Shown piece after piece: positions 8,544 through 19,319 of a stretch of 64,000 nucleotides of DNA. The position numbers were made by a program, and so were the translations under genes. Every line of letters begins with the position of its first letter. The stretch's first letter is position 1. The notes below the pieces were generated by a model, which was not told where the DNA came from, did no database searches, and was given only the letters and a program-made list of their open reading frames with translations. Source of the stretch: Roseivirga echinicomitans (lineage in GTDB: Bacteria > Bacteroidota > Bacteroidia > Cytophagales > Cyclobacteriaceae); the NCBI RefSeq assembly GCF_001592935.1, contig NZ_LRDB01000002.1, positions 186,001 through 250,000 on the forward strand, in the 5' to 3' direction.

Positions 8544-8685
8544 AAAGAAATCAGTTGCTAGTAAATTATAACCATACTGAACAAATAATAAAATTGCTAA
8601 ACTCACATGTGCTTTGTGCTGATATGCAAGTTAATATGTGCGTAAAAGGCAAAATAGCCTATACACCTTCGCTACTGATTTCTTT
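8544..8685 (-). ncRNA. Candidate structured RNA between primase-like and RT genes
   Basis: The 153-bp gap between the two genes is bounded by an inverted repeat: 8544-8558 and 8671-8685 match in 14 of 15 positions (AAAGAAATCAGTTGC against GCTACTGATTTCTTT). One arm abuts the primase stop codon and the other ends 11 bp before the RT start. Inside is a small hairpin AGGC/GCCT (~8646-8660) and the overlapping motif AGCAC-AAA-GCAC. A closing stem immediately upstream of an RT is the layout of retron msr-msd RNAs and of RNA-templated defence RTs. It could equally be a translational attenuator hiding the RT start. No expression evidence. Confidence 0.35.
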
Positions 8686-8686
8686 G

Positions 8687-9688
8687 TTATTTTTTAGGTT
8701 TGTAACCATGTTCTTGTGCGTAATGAAAAATTGTACTGAATTTTATCTCCGCATTCGTTGTTTCATAACAGTTTATTAATATGTTTTTACATTCAATTTC
8801 ATTGTATTTATCTTTGTCTTGTTGACATAGTTTTAAAAAATAGTCTTCTCCAATATCATGTGTGAAACTATTGGCAATAGCAAAAGCCACCCTATACCAA
8901 CTATCATATTCCTTTGTTATTGATAAGTCTCTCTTATTTAAAAATCTAATTATTGATTTAATGGAAAGTCTATTCTTTGGGAGGTTTTTGCCATTTGCAT
9001 TAAGTAAGGCGTCTTTTTTATTTACTCTTCTTACTGCTTTGTCCTTCTTACTGGTTGATGGTTTAATAGTAGTAGAATACTTGTCAATATCCACTTGACT
9101 TATATTGAATAAACTCCCCTCATCTTTAATTACAATATTTGAATCTGATGATAAGAAACAAAGTCTCGTTGTGTCACTTCCGCTTTCGTCAAGTTCGATC
9201 TCATATTTTGATTGGAAATAGTCTACAAGCTTTTTGAAAGCAATTCTATGAAGTAAATCTACATTGGTGATTTCAACTTCGAAATTAAGATATATAAGCC
9301 CTTTTAGACCATTTCGTGATGGTGATTCCCAGAATGAAAACACATGAGTCTCTGCCAAGAGTACGTTTTTAATTCTAGCTAATTCATTATTTGTCAATTT
9401 GTCAATGTCTAAAACGACTATCTGATTATATTTTTTTAAATCATCTCGTTTTCGTTTGGTATTAAATGTAGCACTAAAAGTTACCCCAGGCAGTTTTTTC
9501 TTATGAAGGTCATAAAGGTCTTTATCTCCATTTTCAAGCATTTTTCTCAAATCGGAGACAATGTATTCGAGTCGTTTTTCTTTTATCCCTCTAAGAACAT
9601 CTTTTATTGGTAGTTCATGAGTCAATGGTGCGTAAGCTGTTCTTTGAAACGAGACGGTCTCATATAATATGATAGAATTACTATTCAT
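8687..9688 (-). CDS. VirE-N / BT4734-like primase-fold protein with PriCT-2 domain
   Basis: 333 aa. Residues ~65-200 match the VirE N-terminal (BT4734-like) pattern: LPGVTFSATF, then VVLDIDKL with D94/D96, SPSRNGLKGL (~122-131), and RLCFLSSDSN. This is the archaeo-eukaryotic primase-like active-site order (DxD, then a Ser/Gly-Lys loop). Residues ~245-328 match a primase C-terminal PriCT-2 module (YDSWYRVAFAIANS ... FSTIFHYAQEHGY). In Bacteroidota such proteins usually sit in integrated elements and continue into, or precede, a VapE helicase. Here neither helicase nor integrase is present and the next gene is an RT. AT-rich like the RT, so both were probably acquired together. Confidence 0.8.
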   Translation of the reverse strand: MNSNSIILYETVSFQRTAYAPLTHELPIKDVLRGIKEKRLEYIVSDLRKMLENGDKDLYDLHKKKLPGVTFSATFNTKRKRDDLKKYNQIVVLDIDKLTNNELARIKNVLLAETHVFSFWESPSRNGLKGLIYLNFEVEITNVDLLHRIAFKKLVDYFQSKYEIELDESGSDTTRLCFLSSDSNIVIKDEGSLFNISQVDIDKYSTTIKPSTSKKDKAVRRVNKKDALLNANGKNLPKNRLSIKSIIRFLNKRDLSITKEYDSWYRVAFAIANSFTHDIGEDYFLKLCQQDKDKYNEIECKNILINCYETTNAEIKFSTIFHYAQEHGYKPKK

Positions 9689-10327
9689 TAGTAAGACGTT
9701 TTTGGGAAGGAATAACTCTAATGTGAGTAGAAAAATTATTCTGAGTGGCAGTGCTTATAAATTCGCTCATTGTGTGTTAGGTTTTAATAATGATCTATAT
9801 CTTTTTTGCTCTCAGGATGAATTCTACTATATACACCGCGCACTTTTTTTCAAAAGTTAAAAAATGTGATTGTTAACCACCCAAATAGGCTATGCTATAA
9901 GCTCTTTTCTAATTTTTATTAAGTTTAGTGAATTGCCTGTGATTATTACCATGGTTCACTATTTTTTTGGTTTAATCCAAATGGAGGGGTGGGTATAATG
10001 CCTTTTGATATGGAGGTAAAAAGGGAGAGGCTGTATATCTGAGGGATCCTGAAACGCCCGCGAAACTTCGGGGCAGGATGACGGTGAACGAGAGGGCTGC
10101 AGTTGCGTAGGCCTATAACTGATAACTGATAACTGATAACTGATAACTGATAACTAATTCCCCAATACCCAATACTCCTCACCAATGACTAGTGACCAGT
10201 GACCAATCCCCCGACACCCTTAAACCAATAATTCCCCACTCATTTCAAATATCCTTAGCTTAACAGATTTGGAGGCATAGGGCTTGGGCATTAGTGGTAT
10301 ATTCAGCCAAACCTTTAATAACAAAAG
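9689..10327. other. Gene-free stretch between island and second M14 gene
   Basis: 639 bp with only implausible short frames. It holds the unknown promoter of the primase-like gene (no TAnnTTTG box found close to it), a segment resembling the dispersed CTGA/TTCGG repeats (~10040-10090), a 7-bp tandem repeat (10115-10156), and the related motifs GACTAGTGACCAGTGACCA (~10186). The last 120 bp precede the M14 gene; I see no clear promoter box there. Confidence 0.6.
10115..10156 (+). repeat. 7-bp tandem repeat (ATAACTG), six units
   Basis: Six head-to-tail ATAACTG units, the last ending in A. Low-complexity, non-coding, likely prone to copy-number change. It lies at the right-hand edge of the RT island, about 170 bp upstream of the M14 start. 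Confidence 0.9.
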
Positions 10328-12886
10328 ATGAAGAGATCACTTAAAATACTATTCGCTTTGCTATTTCTGGCGTGCTTTTCTTTGAGCGCACAGAAAATAC
10401 CCCACCCAAGGGAAACCTTTGGTCATGAAGTGGGTGCCGACTATAAATTGGCCGACTATGACCAAATGTTGGAATACTACGATAAACTAGCCGCCTCTAC
10501 CGATCGTGTTCAAATGATCGAAATAGGGAAGTCTGTAATGGGCCGTTCTATGAAGCTCGTGTTTATTTCTAGCGAAGAAAACATGAAGAAATTGGAGCAA
10601 TGGAGAGAAATCAGTGAGAAGCTTTCGAGAGCAGAAATTACTGAAGCCGAAGCCAAAAAGTTATCTAAAGATGGAAAAGCCATCGTTTGGTTTGATGGTG
10701 GAATGCATGCTACAGAAAGAGCACACGCTCAAATGACTTCGGAACTGATGTGGCGAATTGCTTCTGAAGAATCAGAAGAAATGCAAAAAATTAGAGACAA
10801 TGTAATTACCCTAGTAGTGCCTGTAATCAACCCTGATGGGGTGGATATTGTGGTAGACTGGTACAGAAAAACATTAGGAACACCTTATGAGAGTTCTGGT
10901 CCTCCAATCCTTTACCAAAAATATGTAGGTCACGATAACAACCGTGATTGGTTCATGAACAACATGCCTGAAACTAAGGCGGTAACTACAGTGCTTTATA
11001 AGCAATGGTATCCACAAATTGTGCATAACCATCACCAAACGGCTCCAAGAGGTGCAATGATTTTCATTCCTCCTTTCCGAAGCCCAGTAAACCAAAAAAT
11101 TCACCCAGGAATTACCACAGGTGTTAACTTGGTAGGTACTGCCATGGCCAATCGTTTTGCCATGAAGAAAATGCCAGGTGCAATTGCGCATACTTCATTT
11201 AGTATGTTCTGGAATGGTGGTATGAGAACTACTCCTTATTACCATAACCAAATTGGTATTTTAACAGAAACGGCTCAGCCGAGCCCAACGCCAACGGAAT
11301 ATCCGGTAGACAGAATGCCTACCACTGTAGGAGGGAAGCCTGCCAATGCGACTGAGATTTTCTACCCATACCCATACAAAGGTGGTACAATGACTTTTAG
11401 AATGGCGGTAGAATATATGCTTGAGTCTTCAATGGCTGTGCTTGATTTAGCGGCAGACAAAAAGGATGAGTTCCTTTGGAATATCTATAGCATGGGTCGC
11501 GATGCGATTGATGACAAAGAAGGTGCTTTTGCTTATGTGATTCCTAAAGATCAGTGGAACCCAAGTGAGGCAATGAACCTTACGAATATATTAATGCAAG
11601 GTGGACTTGAGGCTAAAATGGCTACAAATTCATTCAGTGTAAATGGTAAAACTTACGAAGCGGGTTCTGTTGTATTCTACGGAGCGCAGTCTTTCCGTCC
11701 TTACTTGGCCGATTTAATGGAGAAGCAAGTATATCCAGACCAATTCCAATACCCAGGTGGACCACCAATGCCGCCTTATGATTTGGCAGGATGGACACTT
11801 CCTTTACAAATGGGTGTAACTGTAGATCGTATTACTGAAAGCTTCAATGCTGCTACTTCTGATATTACTAAAAAGCTAGAGCCAGTGGCTGGTTCAGTTT
11901 CAGGAAAAGGGAAATACGGTTATGTTTTCTCTAACAAAGATAACTTGAGTGCTAAGGCCATTAACCGTTTACAGAAAGAAGGTTATACAGTGAGCATTAT
12001 TAAAGAATCAGTAGAAGGAATGGAAGCTGGCTCTGTTTTGGTGAGCAGCAAAAGAGGTTTGGACGATAAGGTAAAAGAGATCAGTTCAGAAATGGGACTT
12101 GATTTTACTGGTATTGAGAAAAAACCAAGTGCTGAAAGTGCTGAGTTGAAAAAAGTAAAAATAGGAATCTACAAGTCTTGGCAAGCCAATATGGATGAAG
12201 GCTGGAGTAGATGGATGTTTGAGCAATTCGAATTTGATTTGGATACACTACACAATGCTGAAATCAAAAATTCTGACTTATCTCAGTACAGCGCTATCAT
12301 TATGCCTTCTCAGAGCCCAAGAGGGATCATGAATGGTTCTAATAGAGTGCCAGAGAACTTACAAGGAGGAATTGGCGAAGACGGTTTAGCCAAATTAGAT
12401 GCTTATGCTAAAAATGGTGGTGCAATCATATTCTTTGACGATGCCAGTAATTTTGCCATTGAGGAGTTTAAATTGCCAGTAACCAATGTATTGAAAGATC
12501 TGAAATCTTCAGAATTCTTTATTCCGGGTTCATTAATTAGAACAGATATCATGACGGATCATCCGCTTGCTTATGGTATGCAACCACAGGTGGCTGCTTC
12601 GTTTGATAATGGCCGTGCATTCAAAGTAAATGCTGGTGCCCAAGGAATAGAAGAAGTAGCACGTTATGCTTCTAAAGACTTGCTTATGAGTGGTTGGGCA
12701 ATGGGTGAAGATGAACACTTGGCCAATACATCTGCCATGCTTAAAGTAGGTTATGGAACAGGTAACTTAGTGTTATTTGGATTTAGCCCACAATTCCGTG
12801 GTCAGCCAAGAGGAACTTATAAACTGATTTTCAATTCCATCTATATGGGTGCTGAAAAGAAAGCAGTTAAACTGAATAAAAAATAA
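10328..12886 (+). CDS. Secreted M14-like zinc carboxypeptidase, second paralogue
   Basis: 852 aa with a signal peptide ending near LSAQ (residue 22). M14 fold with zinc ligands H127 and E130 in GGMHATERAH, and a His in IVHNHHQTAP (H235 likely). The catalytic Glu is probably in ILTETAQ. The C-terminal half carries the same inactive-looking amidotransferase-like domain as the paralogue at 3398-6070 (KNGGAIIFFDDASN). Start chosen at the ATG giving a normal signal peptide. Base composition and codon use look like the host genes rather than the neighbouring RT island. A rho-independent terminator follows directly. Confidence 0.88.
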   Translation: MKRSLKILFALLFLACFSLSAQKIPHPRETFGHEVGADYKLADYDQMLEYYDKLAASTDRVQMIEIGKSVMGRSMKLVFISSEENMKKLEQWREISEKLSRAEITEAEAKKLSKDGKAIVWFDGGMHATERAHAQMTSELMWRIASEESEEMQKIRDNVITLVVPVINPDGVDIVVDWYRKTLGTPYESSGPPILYQKYVGHDNNRDWFMNNMPETKAVTTVLYKQWYPQIVHNHHQTAPRGAMIFIPPFRSPVNQKIHPGITTGVNLVGTAMANRFAMKKMPGAIAHTSFSMFWNGGMRTTPYYHNQIGILTETAQPSPTPTEYPVDRMPTTVGGKPANATEIFYPYPYKGGTMTFRMAVEYMLESSMAVLDLAADKKDEFLWNIYSMGRDAIDDKEGAFAYVIPKDQWNPSEAMNLTNILMQGGLEAKMATNSFSVNGKTYEAGSVVFYGAQSFRPYLADLMEKQVYPDQFQYPGGPPMPPYDLAGWTLPLQMGVTVDRITESFNAATSDITKKLEPVAGSVSGKGKYGYVFSNKDNLSAKAINRLQKEGYTVSIIKESVEGMEAGSVLVSSKRGLDDKVKEISSEMGLDFTGIEKKPSAESAELKKVKIGIYKSWQANMDEGWSRWMFEQFEFDLDTLHNAEIKNSDLSQYSAIIMPSQSPRGIMNGSNRVPENLQGGIGEDGLAKLDAYAKNGGAIIFFDDASNFAIEEFKLPVTNVLKDLKSSEFFIPGSLIRTDIMTDHPLAYGMQPQVAASFDNGRAFKVNAGAQGIEEVARYASKDLLMSGWAMGEDEHLANTSAMLKVGYGTGNLVLFGFSPQFRGQPRGTYKLIFNSIYMGAEKKAVKLNKK

Positions 12887-12906
12887 GTTAGTAGTTTAGC
12901 TTTATG

Positions 12907-12948
12907 TAAAGCCCTGCCGTTCATTTTGAATTGGTAGGGCTTTTTTTT
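12907..12948 (+). terminator. Terminator after second M14 gene
   Basis: AAAGCCCTGCC and GGTAGGGCTTT form a stem of about 10 pairs, followed by eight T residues. It begins 21 bp after the stop codon at 12886. Confidence 0.85.
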
Positions 12949-13311
12949 GCCCTTTCCTCCTAAGCCTTTGAGCTAACAATCGTACAAATATGATCTAAAG
13001 TTAATTGGATGCAGGCCGCTTTTCATCCTGAGTGAAACGAAGGAACTATAATTAAGCTCTAGACCCTTCGCGAACTCAGGGAAAGAAGCATTTCATAGAT
13101 ACTTTGGCGCTCAATAAATAACGTCAATACTAATAAGGAAAGGGCAAAAAAATAACCCCTCAATTATGAGCGGTTTCAGTTCCTGTTTTAAAGACTTAGG
13201 TTGTCGTCATTGTGCTACTGTGCATCCCATTTTATAGCGACTTGGGGTTGTCATTTGTTTAGTTAAACAGCTTTAGAAATTAAAAGTTTCCTTTAACCTC
13301 AGGTTTTTGAA
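12949..13311. other. Intergenic stretch, one dispersed repeat
   Basis: About 360 bp between two convergent terminators. Apart from the dispersed repeat at 13052-13093 I see no gene, RNA or other structure. Confidence 0.6.
13052..13093 (-). repeat. Dispersed repeat, copy 2 (inverted relative to 6218)
   Basis: Reverse complement reads TTTCTTTCCCTGAGTTCGCG and then AAGGGTCTAGAG, matching 6218-6262 apart from the centre. Flanked by CATCCTGAGTGAAACGAAGG, a sequence style common in Bacteroidota intergenic repeats. Confidence 0.55.
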
Positions 13312-13343
13312 AATAAAAAAGGGTTGAACATTAGCCCAACCCT
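13312..13343 (-). terminator. Terminator of gapA
   Basis: On the minus strand AGGGTTG and CAACCCT pair around a GGCTAATGTT loop and are followed by six T residues. Located 24 bp past the gapA stop codon. Confidence 0.85.
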
Positions 13344-13366
13344 ACTCTTCAATATTATAAATACGC

Positions 13367-14374
<1,008 letters not shown>

Positions 14375-14397
14375 TTATGTGATTCTAAAAAGTGGTG

Positions 14398-14428
14398 CAA
14401 AGGTAACTAAGCCTTCTGCTATATCCAA
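14398..14428 (-). promoter_or_regulatory. gapA promoter (Bacteroidota type)
   Basis: On the minus strand TTG (14428-14426), 20 bp, then TACCTTTG (14405-14398), matching TTG-N19-21-TAnnTTTG. The -7 box lies 38 bp upstream of the gapA start codon. No Shine-Dalgarno sequence is seen before the ATG. Confidence 0.75.
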
Positions 14429-14489
14429 TACAATCGAATGAAGTTGCACATAGTTCCCTGAAATTGTTTGAATTTTTTTACAGAAAACA

Positions 14490-14520
14490 TTTTTGGAATT
14501 AAAATGGACTTCTATCTTTG
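14490..14520 (+). promoter_or_regulatory. Promoter of tRNA-Glu
   Basis: TTTTTG (14490-14495) and TATCTTTG (14513-14520) with a 17-bp spacer. The -7 box ends 15 bp before the mature tRNA 5' end, as expected for a short leader. Confidence 0.6.
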
Positions 14521-14535
14521 CACCACGAAAAAAAT

Positions 14536-14607
14536 GGTCCGTTCGTCTAGGGGTTAGGACACTGGGTTTTCATCTCAGCAACAGGGGTTCGATTCCCCTA
14601 CGGACTA
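14536..14607 (+). tRNA. tRNA-Glu (anticodon UUC)
   Basis: 72 nt. Acceptor stem GGTCCGT/ACGGACT (with a G-U pair at 1-72), discriminator A, D-arm GTCTAGGGGTTAGGAC, anticodon stem CTGGG/CTCAG around TTTTCAT giving anticodon TTC, and T-arm AGGGG-TTCGATT-CCCCT. CCA is not encoded. It stands alone, divergent from gapA, and is followed by its own terminator. Confidence 0.96.
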
Positions 14608-14612
14608 CTTTC

Positions 14613-14644
14613 AAAAAGCTCAGCATATTGCTGGGCTTTTTTTT
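14613..14644 (+). terminator. Terminator after tRNA-Glu
   Basis: AAAAGCTCAGCA and TGCTGGGCTTTT pair around TAT, followed by a T run. Starts 6 bp after the tRNA. Confidence 0.85.
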
Positions 14645-14729
14645 GTTTTTTATCACTCTATAGTTTGAAGTATCGGGGAGCCCGCCCTACAAGCTGGCCC
14701 AATGCTAAATTCTTCCACTGGAAGAGTTT

Positions 14730-15197
14730 TTAATCTTCATCCAAGGTAATTTCTTCTAGCACTCGACTCCCCCAACCACCGTAGCGGCCAACAGACTCAA
14801 TGTAATTGGTAAGTTCAACATCGCTGTAGGCACACCCGTCATAAATTTCCGCTCCTAGTTCAACCAGTTCCCAATCATTTTCGATCAGGTGCCAGCTGAA
14901 TTGGTGCGATGCATTGGTGTTGTAGCCTGCATAGCCTTCTCCTAGTTGTCCTAACGGGAATAAGGTACGCTGTTCAAGTGGTAGGCTCAGTTGATTGAGG
15001 CACTGCTGAATCACCGCAGCATTGGCTGTTGCGGCAACGAAACTGCTGTCCTGCCAGCGGCCATGGGTTTCGCTAGGGCAGCTACTAAATCGGAAGTATC
15101 GCCATTCAGGTTCTAACTTGTTTTTATCTCCATCGTCATTGCTGCAGCCTGCCATCATCAGGGCTGCACAAAAGAAAATTAGTGTTTTTATATTCAT
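14730..15197 (-). CDS. Lipoprotein with BP74-like domain
   Basis: 155 aa from the ATG at 15197, which gives a lipoprotein signal ending LMMAGC (Cys ~17). The frame is open to 15302, but that extension has no signal and is rejected. The mature part carries the pattern SWHLIEND, VELGAEIYDGC and YGGWGSRVLEEI, which matches the conserved W-H-L, E-x-C-D and W-S-R-L-x-E-x positions I recall from the BP74 N-terminal domain family (function poorly known). Assignment is from memory of the pattern. Downstream of the AI-2E transporter on the same strand with a 136-bp gap. Confidence 0.55.
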   Translation of the reverse strand: MNIKTLIFFCAALMMAGCSNDDGDKNKLEPEWRYFRFSSCPSETHGRWQDSSFVAATANAAVIQQCLNQLSLPLEQRTLFPLGQLGEGYAGYNTNASHQFSWHLIENDWELVELGAEIYDGCAYSDVELTNYIESVGRYGGWGSRVLEEITLDED

Positions 15198-15333
15198 AAC
15201 GTTTTTGACACAAAGAGGAGGAGAGGGGTTGCAATGGTTTGCTCCCTTTACCCTCCTATTGCAAATTGGCTCAATGACTAAAAACGAAGAAGAGTTCAAC
15301 ATTTGTCGAACTCTTCAGTATTGTTTAACAAGC

Positions 15334-16431
15334 TTAGGCCTGTTTGCTTTCTTTCCTTAGCCTTCTGGGGAGTCTAGGAGGTTTTTTCTTCGGGCCTGAG
15401 ATCAGGTCGGCAATAACTTTAGTCCTTGGGAATTGCTCCAAAATAATTTTAAAGAAAACAGTAAGTGGGATGGACATAATTAGCCCGGGGACGCCCCAGA
15501 TATAGCCCCAAAGCATGAGCATTACCAAAATGGTAATGATGTTGATGGAGAATGATTTTCCCATAAATACGGGCTCTAATACGCCTCCAAATAGTGCTTG
15601 AACGGCCGTTATGCTGAGTATGAAAAAGAATAGGGTGCTACTGGCATCCATTTCTACAAAGGCAAATAAAGCCAAGAGTATTACTGATACGAATGAGCCA
15701 ATCATTTGCACAAAGTTGATCACAAAGGCAAAGAGACCCCAGAAAATAGGGAAACTCACCCCAAAGAAGATACATGCCAAACTAATACCTATTCCGGTAA
15801 AGAGACTTACCATAAACTTCACTTTAATGAAGGTGATCAAATCTTTTTCAATTTTCATAAAGGTCTTTACCGAAGCAAATTCTTTTTTCAGAATAGTGCT
15901 GCTCAAGAGTTTTTGAAAATTAACAGATTCGGCCAACCATAGAATAGCAAAGAAGGCTGTCATTAACGTCATCGAAACGGTATTCTGTACAAAGCCGAGA
16001 ATAGTGCCTACATTTTTGAAAGAGTTGTCTTTTTCAATAATGCCCCCCAAAAGATTTTCGCCTTGTAAAATTGTCACACCGAAACGTTCTTCAATTGACA
16101 TAATCATAGAAATGATTTTCGACTCTGCCTTCTGGAAAAAGTCATTTTCAGCTGAAAGTATTTCTCTGCTCGAAAGCTGTACTAATTCAATTCCCACCTT
16201 AAAGACCCCAGCAATGATTAAAAAAATGATAAAGATACTAAGGGTTTTGGGTAAATTTTTCTTGTTGAACCAACGCATAAGCGGCAGGAACAACAAAGCG
16301 ATGAACATGGAGAAAATGAGCGGAATGAAAATAAATGAAAGCATCTTCAGCAGGTAAAATACCAGCGGAATTACAATGATCAACAACAGCGTGTTTGTTG
16401 TTTTTAAATCTTTTAATGGACTGTCTTGCAT
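15334..16431 (-). CDS. AI-2E/PerM-family membrane transporter
   Basis: 365 aa with about seven to eight hydrophobic helices. N-terminal pair (LLLIIVIPLVFYLLKMLSF, FIPLIFSMFIALLF), a hydrophilic middle (~85-150), then a C-terminal bundle including FGVSFPIFWGLFAFVINFVQ and GGVLEPVFMG, the usual AI-2E family signatures. Some homologues export autoinducer-2 or act as Na+/H+ antiporters; substrate here is unknown. A TACTTTTG box at 16496-16503 (minus strand) is a likely -7 element. A second family member is at 30792. Confidence 0.85.
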   Translation of the reverse strand: MQDSPLKDLKTTNTLLLIIVIPLVFYLLKMLSFIFIPLIFSMFIALLFLPLMRWFNKKNLPKTLSIFIIFLIIAGVFKVGIELVQLSSREILSAENDFFQKAESKIISMIMSIEERFGVTILQGENLLGGIIEKDNSFKNVGTILGFVQNTVSMTLMTAFFAILWLAESVNFQKLLSSTILKKEFASVKTFMKIEKDLITFIKVKFMVSLFTGIGISLACIFFGVSFPIFWGLFAFVINFVQMIGSFVSVILLALFAFVEMDASSTLFFFILSITAVQALFGGVLEPVFMGKSFSINIITILVMLMLWGYIWGVPGLIMSIPLTVFFKIILEQFPRTKVIADLISGPKKKPPRLPRRLRKESKQA

Positions 16432-16526
16432 CTTTATTTTTTGCTCTCCTTATTTTAGGCACTTAAACACTGAACTCTCAAACGTGTTTGCCGCGCAAAA
16501 GTACGTAAGGATCATGTTATTTTTCT

Positions 16527-17441
16527 TTAGAAGACTGAAGAATCTGTGGCTTGATTAAACATTTCTAAAAAACGCATTCCTTTGTATGAATTACCCTTTT
16601 CGTTTAAGCGTGGGCTCCATACCGCCACACTGAAGTGTTCCGGTAGTATGGCAATAATTCCACCACCCACTCCGCTCTTACCTGGTATCCCAACTTTGAA
16701 CGAAAATTCTCCGGCTTCATCATAGAAACCGCAAAGCTGCATTAAGGTGTTAATTCTTTTCGACTTTTCGGTGCTGATTATTCTTTCTTTTGAAAATGGA
16801 TCGACTCCATCATTTGCTAAGAACATAAATGTTCGTGCCAGTTCAGCACAAGTCATCTCAATAGAGCATAAATGAAAGTAGAAGTCTAAGACCTCATCGC
16901 AATTGCCTGTGATGTTGCCATAGGCCTTCATTAAGTTGATTAACGCGGCATTTCTATAACCGTGCGCTTTCTCTGACTCGGCCACTTTTTTATTGTAGTC
17001 GATTGAATCGTTGTTGGCAATTTTTCTGATGTATTCGATGAATGTTTGTTTGGCATCTTTTAGATGATCTACCAAGAAATCGCAAATCACTAGTGCGCCT
17101 GAGTTTATCAATGGGTTTCTGGGAATCCCCCTGTCGTGTTCAAGCTGCACCAAAGAATTAAAGGCTGTGCCAGAGGGTTCTACGCCCACACGTTTCCAGA
17201 GTTTTTCGCCTTCTAATTCATAGGCCAAAACCAACGAAAGTACTTTGGCAATACTTTGAATAGAGAACTTTTCGTGCGAATCTCCATGACTAAAACTGTC
17301 CCCATCCATTGTGGTAAGGTGAACTCCAAATTTCGTGGGATCTACAGAGCCTAATTCTGGAATGTAGGAAGCTACTTTACCGGGGTCGTTGATTTCAGAA
17401 AGAAAAATGCAGGTATTTGAAAATGCTTGTTTGTATTCCAT
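16527..17441 (-). CDS. glsA: Glutaminase A
   Basis: 304 aa from the ATG at 17441; the frame continues four codons to a TTG at 17453. Hydrolyses glutamine to glutamate and ammonia. It belongs to the serine-dependent beta-lactamase-like glutaminases: S63 and K66 in SIQSIAK form the SxxK pair, and NPLINSGALV, HGYRNAALINLM and PGKSGVGGGIIAI are the other conserved blocks. Length is normal for GlsA. Single gene, with a promoter at 17514-17542 that overlaps the terminator of the upstream ABC-F gene. Confidence 0.93.
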   Translation of the reverse strand: MEYKQAFSNTCIFLSEINDPGKVASYIPELGSVDPTKFGVHLTTMDGDSFSHGDSHEKFSIQSIAKVLSLVLAYELEGEKLWKRVGVEPSGTAFNSLVQLEHDRGIPRNPLINSGALVICDFLVDHLKDAKQTFIEYIRKIANNDSIDYNKKVAESEKAHGYRNAALINLMKAYGNITGNCDEVLDFYFHLCSIEMTCAELARTFMFLANDGVDPFSKERIISTEKSKRINTLMQLCGFYDEAGEFSFKVGIPGKSGVGGGIIAILPEHFSVAVWSPRLNEKGNSYKGMRFLEMFNQATDSSVF

Positions 17442-17513
17442 TCTGTGGTTCAACTATGGTGTTTAGAGGTTTGAAAAAATGACGGGATAAACCTAAGTAA
17501 ATAGAGAACAGAA

Positions 17514-17542
17514 CAAAAGTAAAAGAGGATTGTTTGCTGCAA
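17514..17542 (-). promoter_or_regulatory. glsA promoter overlapping a terminator
   Basis: Minus strand TTG (17542-17540), 18 bp, TACTTTTG (17521-17514). The TTG lies inside the hairpin that terminates the preceding ABC-F gene, and the -7 box follows that hairpin's T run. Confidence 0.6.
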
Positions 17543-17552
17543 TCCTCTTTTT
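17521..17552 (-). terminator. Terminator of ABC-F gene (bidirectional hairpin)
   Basis: GAGGATTG and CAATCCTC pair around a 7-base loop. T runs occur on both strands (TTTT after the hairpin on the minus strand). 8 bp past the ABC-F stop codon at 17560. Confidence 0.8.
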
Positions 17553-17559
17553 AGTGTTT

Positions 17560-19185
<1,626 letters not shown>

Positions 19186-19319
19186 TTAAGGCCGCAAAGG
19201 TAAGAGGATCAAATGGGAAAGGGAAGTCAACAGCCAACTTTATGATTTATCTTGCTTAACTATTAGAAATAAGTGAGTTATGTTCGTTTAAAGTTGATTA
19301 GTTTCGCGGGATTTTATAC

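Noticed and set aside
8555-8779. Plus-strand short frame across the RT/primase gap
   Set aside because: Overlaps the antisense end of the primase-like gene and has no plausible protein features; the DNA is better explained by the inverted repeat.
9669-9860. Plus-strand 63-codon frame upstream of the primase-like gene
   Set aside because: Composition-driven, no start signal, no recognisable features.
10115-10156. Tandem ATAACTG block as a CRISPR or attachment site
   Set aside because: Seven-base units without spacers; simple tandem repeat.
9946-10185. Minus-strand 79-codon frame
   Set aside because: Reads through the ATAACTG tandem repeat and dispersed-repeat sequence.
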